64,000 bases of DNA from Catellatospora vulcania (GCF_009720385.1 NZ_WARX01000001.1:248001-312000); one strand, 5' to 3'; positions 32,546 through 42,519 are shown, counted from the first letter of the stretch. A program made the numbers and translations. The notes: generated from the letters alone by a model not told the origin.

Positions 32546-33211
32546 TCAGCGCTGGGGCGGCTGGGCGCGGCCCTGGCAGCCGGAGATGCGCAGCATGGCG
32601 CGGTAGGTCTGGCGCGGCGTCGGGGCCGCGGGCAGCGCTTCGGCCTCCCCGCCGGTCCGGAACGCCTGCAGCAGGTAGCCGACCAGCCGCTGCCACGCCT
32701 TGGGCGCCGCCTGGGCCGTCCCGCGCAGCACCCCGGCATTGGCCATCAGCATCAGCGGCAGGTCCTCGGGCACGTAGTCCTCGCGCAGCGAACCCTCGGC
32801 CTTGGCGCGTTCCACCAGGCCCACGAAACCGTGGTAGAGCGCGGTGCGGCGGGCCTCGAACTCCCGCGCCCCCGGAAACGACATGGTGAGCACGTCGGCG
32901 AGTCCGCCGTCGGCGGCCTGCATCCGGCACACCTCCTGCACGTAGCCGGCGAAGCCGGTCCAGCCGTCGGGGGCCTGCCGGGCCTCGTGCAGCGCGTGCT
33001 CGTACTGGTCGAACTTGCGCGAGGCTGCCGCGACCATCAGGTCGTCGCGGGCGGGGAAGCGGCGGTAGAGGGTGGCGATGCCGACCCCCGCCCGCGCGGC
33101 GATCTCCTCCAGCGGCACGTCGAAGCCCCGTTCGGCGAAGGCGTCGCAGGCGGCGTCGACTATGCGCTCGCGGTTGCGGGCGGCGTCGGCGCGCAGCGGG
33201 GGTTCCACCAT
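32546..33211 (-). CDS. TetR-family transcriptional regulator
   Basis: ATG 33211 (VEPPLRADAARNRERI) gives 221 residues; a longer frame to 33289 would cross the promoter dyad. The N-terminal helix-turn-helix is PLEEIAARAGVGIATLYRRF, followed by a helical ligand domain of the type paired with small-molecule efflux or detoxification. It is divergent from doxX with a 39-bp imperfect dyad between them, so doxX is a likely target. Confidence 0.92.
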   Translation of the reverse strand: MVEPPLRADAARNRERIVDAACDAFAERGFDVPLEEIAARAGVGIATLYRRFPARDDLMVAAASRKFDQYEHALHEARQAPDGWTGFAGYVQEVCRMQAADGGLADVLTMSFPGAREFEARRTALYHGFVGLVERAKAEGSLREDYVPEDLPLMLMANAGVLRGTAQAAPKAWQRLVGYLLQAFRTGGEAEALPAAPTPRQTYRAMLRISGCQGRAQPPQR

Positions 33212-33220
33212 GATCACTAG

Positions 33221-33259
33221 GGTAGCAGGACTGGAGGAGCGCCTCCGGTTAGTGCTACC
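33221..33259. promoter_or_regulatory. Imperfect dyad in tetR-doxX intergenic region, candidate operator
   Basis: GGTAGCAGGACTGGAGG (33221-33237) faces CCTCCGGTTAGTGCTACC (33242-33259); the ends GGTAGCA/TGCTACC and centre GGAGG/CCTCC match exactly. It is 9 bp before the tetR ATG and 59 bp before doxX, a usual TetR operator position. Confidence 0.55.
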
Positions 33260-33318
33260 GTCGCGACGCAAACGGAGGAGATCCACCACTTAGCCTCGCG
33301 TTCGACAAGGAGATTTCC

Positions 33319-33675
33319 GTGAACATCGCCCTTTGGGTCGTGCAGATCCTGCTCGGCGCGGCCTTTCTCGGGGCCGGCCTGATGAAGTCCACCAAGAGCA
33401 AGGAGGACCTGGCCCCGAAGCTGCCGTGGGTGAACGACTACTCGACCGGCACGCTGCGGCTGATCGGTGTCACCGAGCTGCTGGCGGGCATCGGCCTGAT
33501 CCTGCCGTGGGCGACCGGCATCGCCCCGATCCTCACCCCGCTGGCCGCGTCCGGCCTCGTCCTCATCATGGTGCTGGCGGCCGTGGTGCACGCACGGCGC
33601 AAGGAGTACTCCGGGATCGTCTTCAACGTGGTGCTCGGCGCGCTGGCGCTGTTCGTGGCGATCGGCCGCTTCTGA
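33319..33675 (+). CDS. DoxX-family membrane protein
   Basis: GTG 33319 after AAGGAG gives 118 residues with four hydrophobic helices (near 3-20, 45-65, 72-90, 98-115). LGAAFLGAGLMKSTKSKEDL and GVTELLAGIGLILPW match the DoxX/DoxX-like family. Members act with redox or thiol-stress proteins, but the molecular role is unclear. Regulation by the divergent TetR protein is likely. Confidence 0.88.
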   Translation: MNIALWVVQILLGAAFLGAGLMKSTKSKEDLAPKLPWVNDYSTGTLRLIGVTELLAGIGLILPWATGIAPILTPLAASGLVLIMVLAAVVHARRKEYSGIVFNVVLGALALFVAIGRF

Positions 33676-33703
33676 CCTAGCGGATCACCGGGTGAGGTTT
33701 GAT

Positions 33704-33745
33704 AAGGGCGCCTTCTTATTCGCGCAGCGACAAGAAGGCGCCTTT
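33704..33745. repeat. Dispersed repeat family A, copy 4 (inverted pair) supplying a stop codon
   Basis: AAGGGCGCCTTCTT (33704-33717) and AAGAAGGCGCCTTT (33732-33745) form a 14-bp stem with one G-U. The minus-strand CYTH-CHAD gene reads through the right arm and takes its TAA stop (33716-33718) at the edge of the left arm. It is between convergent doxX and the CHAD gene. Confidence 0.8.
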
Positions 33746-35239
33746 CCTTGCGGTCTTGCGCCAGCGGCGGGGGTAGGTGGTGCGGGCGTGGGTGGCGAGG
33801 GTGCGTTCGTGGGTGGCGAGGCGCCCGAGGGTGGCGGCGAGGTGGGGGTGGGACTCCGCCAGCTCCAGCCAGGTCGCGGCGGCCAAGGCGGCGTCGGTGT
33901 GCTCGCCGAGGGCGTCCTGGAGGCCGGCCAGGGACTTGGCCAGGCGGCCGATCCGGCGGTCGCCGGCGGTCGCGGCGGCTTCGGCGGCGTACCGGGCGCG
34001 CTTGACGTGGATGCGCACCCGGTGCCAGTCCACATCGGGCGCGGAACGTTTCAGGGCGGCCGCCCCGGGCACGTCCTTGGTGCCCTGGACCAGGCGGCGC
34101 CAGGGACGGGCGACCAGGCCGGGCAGCGCCTGCGCGGCGGGGGCTGCGGCCGCGGGCGACAGCGGGATGCGGCGGGTGGCGGCGGTGAGCCGCTCCAGCA
34201 GGGCCAGGTAGCGGCGGGTGCGCATCGCGGCCAGCAGGGCCGTGCGCGCCTGCTCGCGCCGGGCGGCCAGGACCGTGTCGAGGGCGGCCAGGTCGCCGCC
34301 GTCGGTCGGGCCCGCCGGGTCGGCGGCGGCCGTGGCACGCAGCCGGTCGCGCAGCACCTCGGCGTCGCGCGCTGCGCCCAGCAGGCCGCCGAGCCAGGCC
34401 AGCTCCGCCCGCAGCGGCCGGGCCCAGCGCTGATCGACCAGTGGCTTGCACGTGCGCAGGTCCGAGCGCAGCCGGCGGACGCCGACCCGCATCTGGTGCA
34501 CGGCGGTGTCCCCGTCCGGCAACGGCTCGTCCAGGCGTACCAGGGGATCGTGCGCGACGATGCGCGCCACCGCGCCGCGCACCGCGGCGATGACCACGTC
34601 GGCGGCCCGCGCGGTCGGCGGCAGGGTCGCGGCCGGGGGCAGCAGATCCGGGGGGTACGCCGCCGCGGCCCCCAGCGCCCGCACGTGCTTGGGCGTGAAC
34701 CCGCCCGCCCGGGCCCCCGCCGCCAGCAGCTGCTCCTCCACAGCGGACAGCAGCTCTGGCGGCCCGCCCAGCCGCTCGACCTCGATCTCGCGGAACGTGT
34801 GCCGCACCGCCGTGCCGGACAGCACCTCGACGGTGTCGTCGGCGACCTCGGCCAGCCGGGAACCCGCGGCGTCGCACAGGTCCACCCGCTGCCGCCGGGT
34901 GCGCAGCACCGCGACCGGGGTCAGCGGCGACCCCCTGGTCAGCGCCGCGACCAGCCAGGTCAGCGCCTCCGGTGGCGAGTTCGGGTCGGCCCCCGGCAGC
35001 GAGATCTCCTGCCGCACCCCGGGCGCCGCGGTGGGCAGCTTGACCGTCCACGGCAGCGGATCGCCGACCCGGTGCCGCAGCGACGCCCCGGCCCGCGCCA
35101 GCCGCAGGCTCGCCGTGTCGAAGTAGGTCGCGGTCAGGGTCACGGCAGCCCGAGCCACCGGGCGCACCTGCTCGACGGTCAGCTCGGGCAGCGCGAACGA
35201 CGGCGGGACGTCGTACTTGCGCTCCTCCTCCAAGGTCAC
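33716..35239 (-). CDS. CYTH-CHAD domain protein (polyphosphate-associated)
   Basis: GTG 35239 gives 507 residues, overlapping ppk by GTGA. The N-terminal CYTH triphosphate-tunnel domain has EEERKYDVP (ExExK) and a mid-domain [15 protein letters not shown]; later [21 protein letters not shown]. The C-terminal CHAD domain (about 215-500) has [16 protein letters not shown] and [15 protein letters not shown], His/Arg helices known to bind polyphosphate. Adjacent ppk strengthens the link. The last residues ([10 protein letters not shown]) come from the family A repeat. Confidence 0.93.
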   Translation of the reverse strand: MTLEEERKYDVPPSFALPELTVEQVRPVARAAVTLTATYFDTASLRLARAGASLRHRVGDPLPWTVKLPTAAPGVRQEISLPGADPNSPPEALTWLVAALTRGSPLTPVAVLRTRRQRVDLCDAAGSRLAEVADDTVEVLSGTAVRHTFREIEVERLGGPPELLSAVEEQLLAAGARAGGFTPKHVRALGAAAAYPPDLLPPAATLPPTARAADVVIAAVRGAVARIVAHDPLVRLDEPLPDGDTAVHQMRVGVRRLRSDLRTCKPLVDQRWARPLRAELAWLGGLLGAARDAEVLRDRLRATAAADPAGPTDGGDLAALDTVLAARREQARTALLAAMRTRRYLALLERLTAATRRIPLSPAAAAPAAQALPGLVARPWRRLVQGTKDVPGAAALKRSAPDVDWHRVRIHVKRARYAAEAAATAGDRRIGRLAKSLAGLQDALGEHTDAALAAATWLELAESHPHLAATLGRLATHERTLATHARTTYPRRWRKTARKGAFLSLRE

Positions 35240-37626
35240 CGTTTAAGCATCCGCTCCAGCAGCGAAGCCTGCAAATCCACCCGAGGCTGCTCCGAAGTGG
35301 AGATGTGCCGGGTCCAGGAGCCGTCCGGATTGAGGTCGAACGCCTCGATCCGGTCCGACATCGACACGTTCAGCAGCTCGGCCAGCTCGGTCCGGGACGG
35401 CTGGTCGGTCACCTGGATCAGCGCCTCGACCCGGCGGTCCAGGTTGCGGTGCATCATGTCGGCCGAGCCGATCCAGAACTCGGCCCGGCCCCGGCCCGCG
35501 GCCACGTCGCCGTTGCCGAACCGGAACAGCCGCGAGTGCTCCAGGAACCGGCCCAGGATCGAGCGCACCCGGATGTTGTCCGACAGCCCCGGCACCCCGG
35601 GCTTCAGCGCGCACATGCCGCGGATCAGCAGGTCGACCTGCACCCCCGCCTGCGAGGCGCGGTAGAGGGCGTCGATGACCTGCTCGTCGACGAGCGAGTT
35701 CACCTTGATCTGCACCAGTGCGGGCCGGCCCGCGCGGGCGTGCTCGACCTCGCGCTCGATGCGCTCGATGATGCCCGCCCGGATGCCATGCGGCGCCACC
35801 AGCAGCCGCCGGTACGCCGTCTGGCGGCTGTACCCGGTCAGCGTGTTGAACAGGTCGGTCAGGTCCGCGCCGACCTCCGGATCGGCGGTGAGCAGGCCGA
35901 AGTCCTCGTACAGCCGGGCGGTCTTGGGGTGGTAGTTGCCCGTGCCGACGTGGCAGTAGCGGCGGATCTGGCCACCCTCCTCGCGTACCACCAGCGCGGT
36001 CTTGCAGTGCGTCTTCAGGCCGATCAGGCCGTAGACGACGTGGCAGCCCGCCCGCTCCAGCATGCGGGCCCAGCCGATGTTGGCCTTCTCGTCGAACCGC
36101 GCCTTGACCTCGACCAGCACCACCACCTGCTTGCCCGCCTCGGCCGCGGCGATGAGCGCGTCGACGATCGGGGAGTCGCCCGAGGTCCGGTACAGCGTCT
36201 GCTTGATGGCCAGCACGTGCGGGTCGGCCGCGGCGTGCTCGATGAAGCGCTGCACGCTGGTGGAGAACGAGTGGTACGGGTGGTGCACCAGGATGTCGCC
36301 GTCCCGCAGGATGTTGAACATGCTGCGGGTCGACTCGCCCTCACGCAGCCGGGCGTGAGTGGCCGGGACGAAAGGGGGGTCCTTCAGATCCGGGCGGTCG
36401 CAGTCGTAGAGCTGCATCAGCCCGGACAGGTCCAGCGGGCCGGGCACCCGCAGCACGTCCCGTGAGTCCACCTCCAGCTCGGTGGCCAGGGTCTGCAGCA
36501 CGTTGTCGGAGATGTCGGCGGCGACCTCCAGCCGCACCGGCGGGCCGAACCGCCGCCGCATCAGCTCCCGCTCCATGGCCTGCAGCAGGTCCTCGTCGCG
36601 GTCCTCGTCGATCTCGACCTCGGCGTTGCGGGTCACCCGGAAAGCGTGCCGCTCCACCACCTCCATGCCGGAGAAGAGCTGGCCGAGTTCGTTGGCGATG
36701 AGTTCCTCGATCGCCAGGAAGCGGTAGGTGCTGCGGCCGTCGGCCGTGGTGCGGGCCAGCGGTTCGATCCGGACGAAACGCGGCACGTTGTTGGGCACCT
36801 TGACCCGCGCGAACAGCTCCTGGCCGGTCTCCGGCTCGCGCACCACCGCGGCGAGGTTGAGCGACAGGTTGGAGATGTACGGGAACGGGTGTGAAGGGTC
36901 GAACGCCAGTGGCGTCAGCACCGGGAAGACGTGCTCGCGGAAGTAGACCCGCATCTGCTCGCGCTCGGCGTGCTCCAGGTCCGCCCAGCCCAGAATGTGG
37001 ATGCCGGCCTTGGCCAGCGCGGGACGGATCACCTTGGTGAACTCGGCGGCGTGGTCGGCGACCAGTTCGGCGGTGCGCTCGGAGACCATCTCCAGCTGCG
37101 CCCGGGGCGGCAGCCGGTCGGCGCCACGGGTCGGCAGCCCGGTCTCCAGCCTGCGGCGCAGCCCGGCGATGCGGACCATGAAGAACTCGTCGAGGTTGCT
37201 GGCGAAGATCGCCATGAACTTCATCCGCTCCAGCAGCGGCAGGCGCGGGTCCTCGGCCAGCGCCAGCACCCGGGCGTTGAAGTCGAGCCAGGAGACCTCG
37301 CGGTTGAAGTAGCGATCCTCGGGCAGCTCGGTCAGCGCGGTGCTGGCGAACTCCGGGACGACCACGGTGACCGGTGGGGAGGCCGGGTGCGCCCGGGGAG
37401 CCTGTTCGGGCGCGGCCCGCACGACAAGGGGCGCGGCCTGTTCGGGTGAGCCCTTCGCGACGGCGGTGTCGGCGGGCGGGGCCGGGACGTCCGTCACGAC
37501 GAGGGGCGCGGCGGACGGGGGCGAGGGGACGTCCGCGGAAGCCGTCGTGGCTTCCACAGGTGGGGACGGGGCCGGTGTCGGGGCATTTCCGGCCTTTTTG
37601 CGGGGACGTCGCGGGGCTGCGCTCAC
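35236..37626 (-). CDS. ppk: Polyphosphate kinase 1
   Basis: The 796-residue product synthesises polyphosphate from ATP, reversibly. After a Pro/Ala/Val-rich extension (about 1-98) the PPK1 fold starts at [37 protein letters not shown] carries the catalytic, autophosphorylated His; [19 protein letters not shown] and [15 protein letters not shown] are further conserved stretches, and RRVEALIQV is near the C-terminus. The long disordered N-terminus is unusual. It is cotranscribed with the CHAD protein gene downstream. Confidence 0.97.
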   Translation of the reverse strand: MSAAPRRPRKKAGNAPTPAPSPPVEATTASADVPSPPSAAPLVVTDVPAPPADTAVAKGSPEQAAPLVVRAAPEQAPRAHPASPPVTVVVPEFASTALTELPEDRYFNREVSWLDFNARVLALAEDPRLPLLERMKFMAIFASNLDEFFMVRIAGLRRRLETGLPTRGADRLPPRAQLEMVSERTAELVADHAAEFTKVIRPALAKAGIHILGWADLEHAEREQMRVYFREHVFPVLTPLAFDPSHPFPYISNLSLNLAAVVREPETGQELFARVKVPNNVPRFVRIEPLARTTADGRSTYRFLAIEELIANELGQLFSGMEVVERHAFRVTRNAEVEIDEDRDEDLLQAMERELMRRRFGPPVRLEVAADISDNVLQTLATELEVDSRDVLRVPGPLDLSGLMQLYDCDRPDLKDPPFVPATHARLREGESTRSMFNILRDGDILVHHPYHSFSTSVQRFIEHAAADPHVLAIKQTLYRTSGDSPIVDALIAAAEAGKQVVVLVEVKARFDEKANIGWARMLERAGCHVVYGLIGLKTHCKTALVVREEGGQIRRYCHVGTGNYHPKTARLYEDFGLLTADPEVGADLTDLFNTLTGYSRQTAYRRLLVAPHGIRAGIIERIEREVEHARAGRPALVQIKVNSLVDEQVIDALYRASQAGVQVDLLIRGMCALKPGVPGLSDNIRVRSILGRFLEHSRLFRFGNGDVAAGRGRAEFWIGSADMMHRNLDRRVEALIQVTDQPSRTELAELLNVSMSDRIEAFDLNPDGSWTRHISTSEQPRVDLQASLLERMLKR

Positions 37627-37727
37627 CAGCTCATTTTTGCCCTATCGGGGTGAACAAGAGATGAACTCGGCTGAGCGCGGCGATGTCGGACGCGCAGCAA
37701 CCGGACGCCGGTCGCATCCGGCACGGA

Positions 37728-37934
37728 TCAGGGCATGGTGGGGATGGTGACCCGGCACAACCGGCCCTGCCCGTCGTGCTCCAGGCGCACCCGCTGGCCC
37801 AGGCGCAGCAGCCGCAGCCCGGAGGCGTCGAACGCGGCCCGGTCGAAGGCGACCGGGGTGCCGTCGTCGAGCAGCAGCGAGCCGGTCCGGGTCTCGGGGT
37901 CGAATGTCGCGACGGTGCCCTGCATGGCGTTCAC
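37728..37934 (-). CDS. Small cold-shock-like (CSD/OB) protein
   Basis: GTG 37934 overlaps the upstream fbiD stop by 4 bp and gives 68 residues; ATG 37925 is the alternative. The pattern GTVATFDPETRTGSLLLDDG, then VAFDRAAFDASG and LRLGQRVRLEHDGQG, follows the five-strand cold-shock domain (GTVKWFN...GFGFI...), although the RNP aromatic residues are mostly lost. Binding of nucleic acid is therefore uncertain. Such genes often sit next to cofC/fbiD in actinobacteria (recollection). Confidence 0.75.
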   Translation of the reverse strand: MNAMQGTVATFDPETRTGSLLLDDGTPVAFDRAAFDASGLRLLRLGQRVRLEHDGQGRLCRVTIPTMP

Positions 37935-38638
37935 GCTACTCCGCCGGCGGCTCGTCCCGGTGGCCCGCCTGGACGGCGAACCACCTCGGACTGCTGGGTC
38001 ACGTCCGCGTGGAGCACCCCCCAGGCCCGTACCACGGCGAGATCGTCGGCGGTGTCGACGTCGCGGCGCAGCGTCGGCCAACCCCCGGCCAGCCGCAGCG
38101 CGCCGGAGTGCTCATGCGCGGCGGCCGACCCCGGGCCGAACCGCGGGTCGAGCGGGGCGCCGGGCGCGGCCACCAGCAGCACCGTGCCGACTCCCGCGGC
38201 GTCGGACACGAACGCCCGCCGCCCGGCGGCCACGGCCAGCGCCTGGGCCAGTTCCTCGGGCCGCAGGGCCGGCACGTCGGCGGGCAGCGCCGCCACCAGC
38301 GGCACATCCTCGGCCGGCCGACGGCCGTGCACGGCTCGGCCTGATCCGTCGCTCCGGCCGGCCACCAGGGCGGCGGCCCGGCGCAGCGCGTCGTTCAGGT
38401 CCCGGCCCTCGTCGGGCAGCACGCCCGCGCCGCAGGCACGCAGCGCCGCCGCGGCGCGGGAGTCCCGGGTCACCACCAGCACCCGGGCCACCCCGGCTGC
38501 GGCCAGCGCGGCGGACACGGTGGCGCGGGCGAGATCCAGCACCAGATCCTCGTGCCCGGCAGCGGCACCGCGCAGCCGGGTCTTGGCTTCGGCCAGCGGC
38601 TTCAGCGGCACCAGCAGGGTGACTCCGGGTGCGTACAC
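37931..38638 (-). CDS. fbiD: Phosphoenolpyruvate guanylyltransferase of F420 synthesis
   Basis: The 235-residue nucleotidyltransferase has LLVPLKPLAEAKTRL, VTRDSRAAAALRACGAGVLPDEGRDLNDALRRA, LPADVPALRPEEL and a C-terminal RDVDTADDL (metal Asp residues). These define the CofC/FbiD family. In actinobacteria FbiD activates phosphoenolpyruvate with GTP for dehydro-F420 synthesis. The position next to ppk and gpsA matches M. tuberculosis Rv2983 (recalled). An F420 reductase gene is at 13.5 kb. Confidence 0.93.
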   Translation of the reverse strand: MYAPGVTLLVPLKPLAEAKTRLRGAAAGHEDLVLDLARATVSAALAAAGVARVLVVTRDSRAAAALRACGAGVLPDEGRDLNDALRRAAALVAGRSDGSGRAVHGRRPAEDVPLVAALPADVPALRPEELAQALAVAAGRRAFVSDAAGVGTVLLVAAPGAPLDPRFGPGSAAAHEHSGALRLAGGWPTLRRDVDTADDLAVVRAWGVLHADVTQQSEVVRRPGGPPGRAAGGVA

Positions 38639-38820
38639 TCGGCCATTCTGGCAGCCCGTCCGGTCGGTCAGCGGGGCGGCGGCCTCCGGCGGCTGAGGCC
38701 GTCACCCGGGCGGACATGGCATGATGCGCTGAACATGGGACGGCACGACGGCGGGTCGCGACAGCGACAGGCCGCCCGGCCGAGCGCCCCGGTGCGTGGC
38801 GGAACGCCGGGGGAGGGACC

Positions 38821-39693
38821 ATGATCCGTGAGGTTTCCCTCGCGGGCGGTGTTACAGACACCCTGGCGCGGGCATGCGAACGGGTGGACGACAGGGAGGC
38901 TTCGTTGGCGCGGCGCAGGCTGGGCTTCTGGTCACGATTCGCGGTGTGCTTGGTCAAGCCGCCGATGATCGCGCTGACCAGGCGGGACTGGCGCGGCTGG
39001 GAGCACATCCCGGCCGAGGGCGGTGTGATCCTCGCGGTCAACCACGTGTCGCACGCGGACCCGTTCACCACAGCCCACTACGTCTACGACTCCGGCCGCT
39101 GGCCGCAGTTCCTGGGCAAGGAGAGCGTCTTCCGCATCCCGCTCGCCGGGAAGATCCTGTACTGGTGCCGGCAGATCCCGGTGCACCGGGGCACGGCCGA
39201 CGCGGTCAAGGCGCTCGACGCCGCGGTCGAGGCGGTCCGGGCCGGCGGCGCGGTCGTCATCTACCCCGAGGGCACCACCACCAAGGAGCCCGACCTGTGG
39301 CCGATGCGGGGCAAGACCGGGGTGGCCCGGCTGGCGCTGGCCACCGGCGCCCCGGTGATCCCGATCGCGACCTGGGGCCCGGAGAAGATCTTCGACCCGC
39401 GTACCAAGAAGGTCCGGCTGCTGCCGAAGATCCCGGTGTCGCTGTGGGCCGGACCGCCGGTGGATCTGTCCAAGTGGGCCGGTGCCGAGCCGACCGCGAC
39501 GGTGCTCAACGAGATGACGGACGCGGTCATGATCCGCCTGCGCGACCTGCTCGCCGAGATCCGCGGCGGCCAGGCCCCGCCGATCTGGAGCCCCGGCGGC
39601 AGCGATGCCGTCGCCGAACGCGCCGCGAACGGCGACGCCGCCGCGGCGAACCCGGTCGCGACGGATGCCGCCACCAAGGACGGTGCCCGATGA
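38821..39693 (+). CDS. plsC: 1-acyl-sn-glycerol-3-phosphate acyltransferase
   Basis: ATG 38821 after GGGGAGGG gives 290 residues; the conserved domain starts near residue 30, so a later start is possible. Acyltransferase motifs: NHVSHADP (H-x4-D), PFLGKES-like [12 protein letters not shown], and [12 protein letters not shown]. The C-terminal 40 residues are Ala/Asn/Asp-rich and disordered. It forms phosphatidic acid at the membrane. The stop overlaps the gpsA ATG, linking two consecutive steps of phospholipid synthesis. Confidence 0.92.
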   Translation: MIREVSLAGGVTDTLARACERVDDREASLARRRLGFWSRFAVCLVKPPMIALTRRDWRGWEHIPAEGGVILAVNHVSHADPFTTAHYVYDSGRWPQFLGKESVFRIPLAGKILYWCRQIPVHRGTADAVKALDAAVEAVRAGGAVVIYPEGTTTKEPDLWPMRGKTGVARLALATGAPVIPIATWGPEKIFDPRTKKVRLLPKIPVSLWAGPPVDLSKWAGAEPTATVLNEMTDAVMIRLRDLLAEIRGGQAPPIWSPGGSDAVAERAANGDAAAANPVATDAATKDGAR

Positions 39694-40682
39694 GGGCGGC
39701 CGTGCTCGGCGCGGGGTCCTGGGGCACCGCGTTCGCGAAGATCCTCGGCGATGCGGGCAACGACGTGGTGCTGTGGGCGCGCCGGCCGGAGATCGCCGCC
39801 GCCATCCGCGACACCGGCCGCAACCCGGAGTACCTGGAGACCACGCCGCTGGGCGAGCGGGTGACCGCCACCGCGTCCGCCACCGAGGCGATCAAGGGCG
39901 CGGAGCTGGTCGTGCTCGCGGTGCCGTCGCAGACGCTGCGGGTCAACCTCGGCGACTGGGCCGCCGACCTGACCGACGACTCCACCCTGATCTCGCTGAT
40001 GAAGGGCATCGAGCTGGGCACCACCCAGCGGATGAGCCAGGTCATCGTCGAGGCGGCCCGGGTCGCGCCGGATCGCGTCGCCGTGGTCAGCGGGCCTAAC
40101 CTGGCCGGGGAGATCGCCCTGGAGCAGCCGGCCGCGACCGTGGTCGCCTGCAGCGACATCGACCGGGCCACCCGGGTGCAGCACGCCATCACCACGCCCT
40201 ACTTCCGGCCGTACACCAACGACGACGTGGTGGGGTGCGAGCTGGGCGGGGCGGTCAAGAACGTGATCGCGCTGGCGTTCGGCATCGCGCACGCCATGGG
40301 CCTGGGCGACAACACCAAGGCGACATTGATCACGCGTGGGCTGGCCGAGACCGCGCGGCTGGGCGTCGCACTGGGCGCGGACCCGCTGACCTTCTCCGGC
40401 CTGGCCGGGCTCGGCGACCTCGTCGGCACCTGCATGTCGCCGCTGTCGCGCAACCGCACCTTCGGCGAGCACCTGGGCCGGGGCAAGACCCTGGAGCAGG
40501 CGCAGGCCGCGACGAAGTACACCGCCGAGGGCGTCAAGAGCTGCCTGGCCATCCGGGACCTGGCCCGCTCGCACGGGGTCGAGATGCCGATCACCGAGCA
40601 GGTGGAGCGGGTCTGCCACGAGGGCGTCGACCCCAAGGCCGCCGTCGCGGCCCTGATGTCCCGCTCGACCAAGGCCGAGTGA
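39690..40682 (+). CDS. gpsA: NAD(P)H-dependent glycerol-3-phosphate dehydrogenase
   Basis: ATG 39690 overlaps plsC (ATGA) and gives 330 residues. [15 protein letters not shown] is the dinucleotide-binding motif; [32 protein letters not shown] (catalytic Lys in GAVKN) and [19 protein letters not shown] are GpsA signatures. It reduces dihydroxyacetone phosphate to glycerol-3-phosphate, the substrate for phospholipid synthesis by the plsB/plsC route. Confidence 0.97.
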   Translation: MRAAVLGAGSWGTAFAKILGDAGNDVVLWARRPEIAAAIRDTGRNPEYLETTPLGERVTATASATEAIKGAELVVLAVPSQTLRVNLGDWAADLTDDSTLISLMKGIELGTTQRMSQVIVEAARVAPDRVAVVSGPNLAGEIALEQPAATVVACSDIDRATRVQHAITTPYFRPYTNDDVVGCELGGAVKNVIALAFGIAHAMGLGDNTKATLITRGLAETARLGVALGADPLTFSGLAGLGDLVGTCMSPLSRNRTFGEHLGRGKTLEQAQAATKYTAEGVKSCLAIRDLARSHGVEMPITEQVERVCHEGVDPKAAVAALMSRSTKAE

Positions 40683-40702
40683 CCAGGCGCTACGTTCTCT
40701 GC

Positions 40703-41806
40703 ATGACATCGCAGTACGGGGACAGCACCCGTTCCCTCCATGCAGGCATGCCCGAACCCGTCCCGGGGGCGCCGATGCTGCCCGGTCCCGTGTTCGCCGC
40801 CCCCTACCACCTCGACCCCGAGGGCTACACGCCCGGCGTCGACGGGTACGGGCGGGGCGACAACCCCACCCGGCGGCTGCTGGAGGGCGCGATCGGGGAG
40901 CTGGAGGGCGGCGACTGCCTCGCCTTCGCCAGCGGCCAGGCGGCCATCACCGCCCTGCTGCTGTCGGTGCTGCGCGCCGGGGACACGCTGATGGTCCCGT
41001 CGGACGGGTACTACAACGTCCGGTCCTTCGCCGCCTCGACGCTGGCCCAGCTCGGCATCACCACCGTGGAGGCGCCCACCGCCGGGCCGTACCCGTCGTT
41101 CGAGGGCGTCCGGCTGGTGCTGCTGGAGACCCCGGCCAACCCGGGTCTCGACCTGGTCGACATCGCCGAGATCGCCGCCGCCGCGCACGCCGCCGGGGCG
41201 CTGGTCGCCGTCGACAACACCACCGCCACCCCGCTCAGCCAGCGGCCCCTGGAACTCGGCGCGGACGTGGTCGTCGCCTCCGGCACCAAGGCGCTGGCGG
41301 GACACTCCGACATGCTGCTGGGGTACGCCGCGACGAACTCGGCGACGCTGCTCGACGCGATGCGGCAGTTCCGTACCCTGGCCGGGGCCGTGCCCAGCCC
41401 GTTCGACTGCTGGCTGGCCCGGCGGTCCATGAGCACCCTGGCGCTGCGGCTGCGGCAGCAGTCGGCCAGCGGGGCCGCGGTCGCGAAGCTGCTGCGCGAG
41501 CACCCGCTGGCCGGCAGGGTCCGGTGGGCCGGTGACAGCGAACTGGCCGCCCGGCAGATGCGCATCATTCCCGGTCTGGTCTCGTTCGAGCTGCCCTCGG
41601 CCGAGCACGTGGCGGCCTTCCTGCGCGCGTCGGCGCTGGTCGCCGCGGCCACCAGCTTCGGCGGCCTGCACTCCAGCGCCGACCGCCGCCACCAGTGGGG
41701 TGACAGCGTCCCGCCCGGCTTCGTGCGCTTCTCCTGCGGCGTGGAGGACACCGAGGACCTCCTCGCCGACCTGACCCAGGCCCTGGACACCGCCGCCAAA
41801 CTCTGA
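40703..41806 (+). CDS. PLP-dependent cystathionine gamma-lyase/synthase family enzyme
   Basis: ATG 40703 gives 367 residues. GRGDNPTRRLLEGAIGELEGG and FASGQAAITALLL form the phosphate-binding region; VAVDNTTATPLSQRPLELGADVVVASGTKALAGHSDMLLG carries the PLP Lys (TKALAGH) in two adjacent motifs. The C-terminus RFSCGVEDTEDLLADL is typical. It probably acts as cystathionine gamma-lyase (cystathionine to cysteine) but synthase or methionine gamma-lyase activity cannot be excluded. It follows gpsA by 20 bp. Confidence 0.9.
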   Translation: MTSQYGDSTRSLHAGMPEPVPGAPMLPGPVFAAPYHLDPEGYTPGVDGYGRGDNPTRRLLEGAIGELEGGDCLAFASGQAAITALLLSVLRAGDTLMVPSDGYYNVRSFAASTLAQLGITTVEAPTAGPYPSFEGVRLVLLETPANPGLDLVDIAEIAAAAHAAGALVAVDNTTATPLSQRPLELGADVVVASGTKALAGHSDMLLGYAATNSATLLDAMRQFRTLAGAVPSPFDCWLARRSMSTLALRLRQQSASGAAVAKLLREHPLAGRVRWAGDSELAARQMRIIPGLVSFELPSAEHVAAFLRASALVAAATSFGGLHSSADRRHQWGDSVPPGFVRFSCGVEDTEDLLADLTQALDTAAKL

Positions 41807-41886
41807 CCCCGCGCTCACTCACGCCACCGCGCGGACCGCGCCGGTCGCGGACCGCATCCAGCGCGTCAGGCGCGTGCGGCACGCCT

Positions 41887-41964
41887 TGATCGTCGGACTT
41901 GCCTGGCAATCGTGCGTATCTTGAGGCGGGATACGACCGGTTGCCAGGCAAGTCGGTGTATCTA
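41887..41964. repeat. Dispersed palindrome family D, copy 2, supplying a stop codon
   Basis: The left arm GACTTGCCTGGCAA (41896-41909) pairs perfectly with TTGCCAGGCAAGTC (41941-41954). The spacer contains GCGTATCTTG, also present in copy 1 (17122-17261), so the family has conserved internal sequence. The last bases (CTA 41962-41964) are the TAG stop of the minus-strand membrane gene. It is between convergent genes. Confidence 0.8.
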
Positions 41965-42519
41965 GACGGCGGCGGCCGGGGTCGCGGCCGGGACGGCCGG
42001 GGTGGGGCCGGGTTCGGTCGCGGCGAGGGCCAGGATGTGGCGGCGGACGATCAGCAGCGGGATGATGCCGAACAGGCCGAACGAGATGTCGATCGGGATC
42101 CACCACCAGGGCAGGCCGCGGATCGGGGCGGCGATCAGCGCCAGCGGGACCACCGCGACGCAGCAGAGCATGCCCCAGTGGATCACCCAGAGGTTGCGGA
42201 CCGGGTCGCGCAGCGGGCCGTAGAAGGCCATCGCGATCACCAGGTGGGCGAAGGCCAGCCAGTCCGTGCCGTACGCCAGGAACGGGAAGTCCCGGTCGGC
42301 GGTCTCGACGCCGACGCGGACCGTGCCGATGAAGTCGACCAGCGCGCCCGGAGCGGGCACCCAGTCCTCGTGCAGCAGCCCGTCCACTAAGCGCAGCTCG
42401 GTGAGCAGGGGGAAGGCGGTCACGCCGCTGAGCACGAGGCCGATGATGAAGAAGACGATCCATTGCCGGATGCGCCGCAGGCGCGCCTGAGGGGTCACGC
42501 TCCGAGAGGGTAGTGCCAC
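41962..42519 (-). CDS. Small multipass membrane protein, unknown
   Basis: Starts at ATG 42519 (185 residues) or GTG 42498. Four hydrophobic segments are visible (near 20-40, 82-98, 112-132, 138-160) with an extracytoplasmic loop rich in Asp/Glu after the first. The C-terminus is Pro/Ala-rich and its stop lies inside the family D element. No family recognised; it is divergent from ddl. Confidence 0.75.
   Translation of the reverse strand: MALPSRSVTPQARLRRIRQWIVFFIIGLVLSGVTAFPLLTELRLVDGLLHEDWVPAPGALVDFIGTVRVGVETADRDFPFLAYGTDWLAFAHLVIAMAFYGPLRDPVRNLWVIHWGMLCCVAVVPLALIAAPIRGLPWWWIPIDISFGLFGIIPLLIVRRHILALAATEPGPTPAVPAATPAAAV

Noticed and set aside
37935-38081. N-terminal extension of the cold-shock-like protein
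   Set aside because: It would be antisense-free but overlaps fbiD in another frame and is Arg-rich; GTG 37934 gives a clean GTGA overlap.
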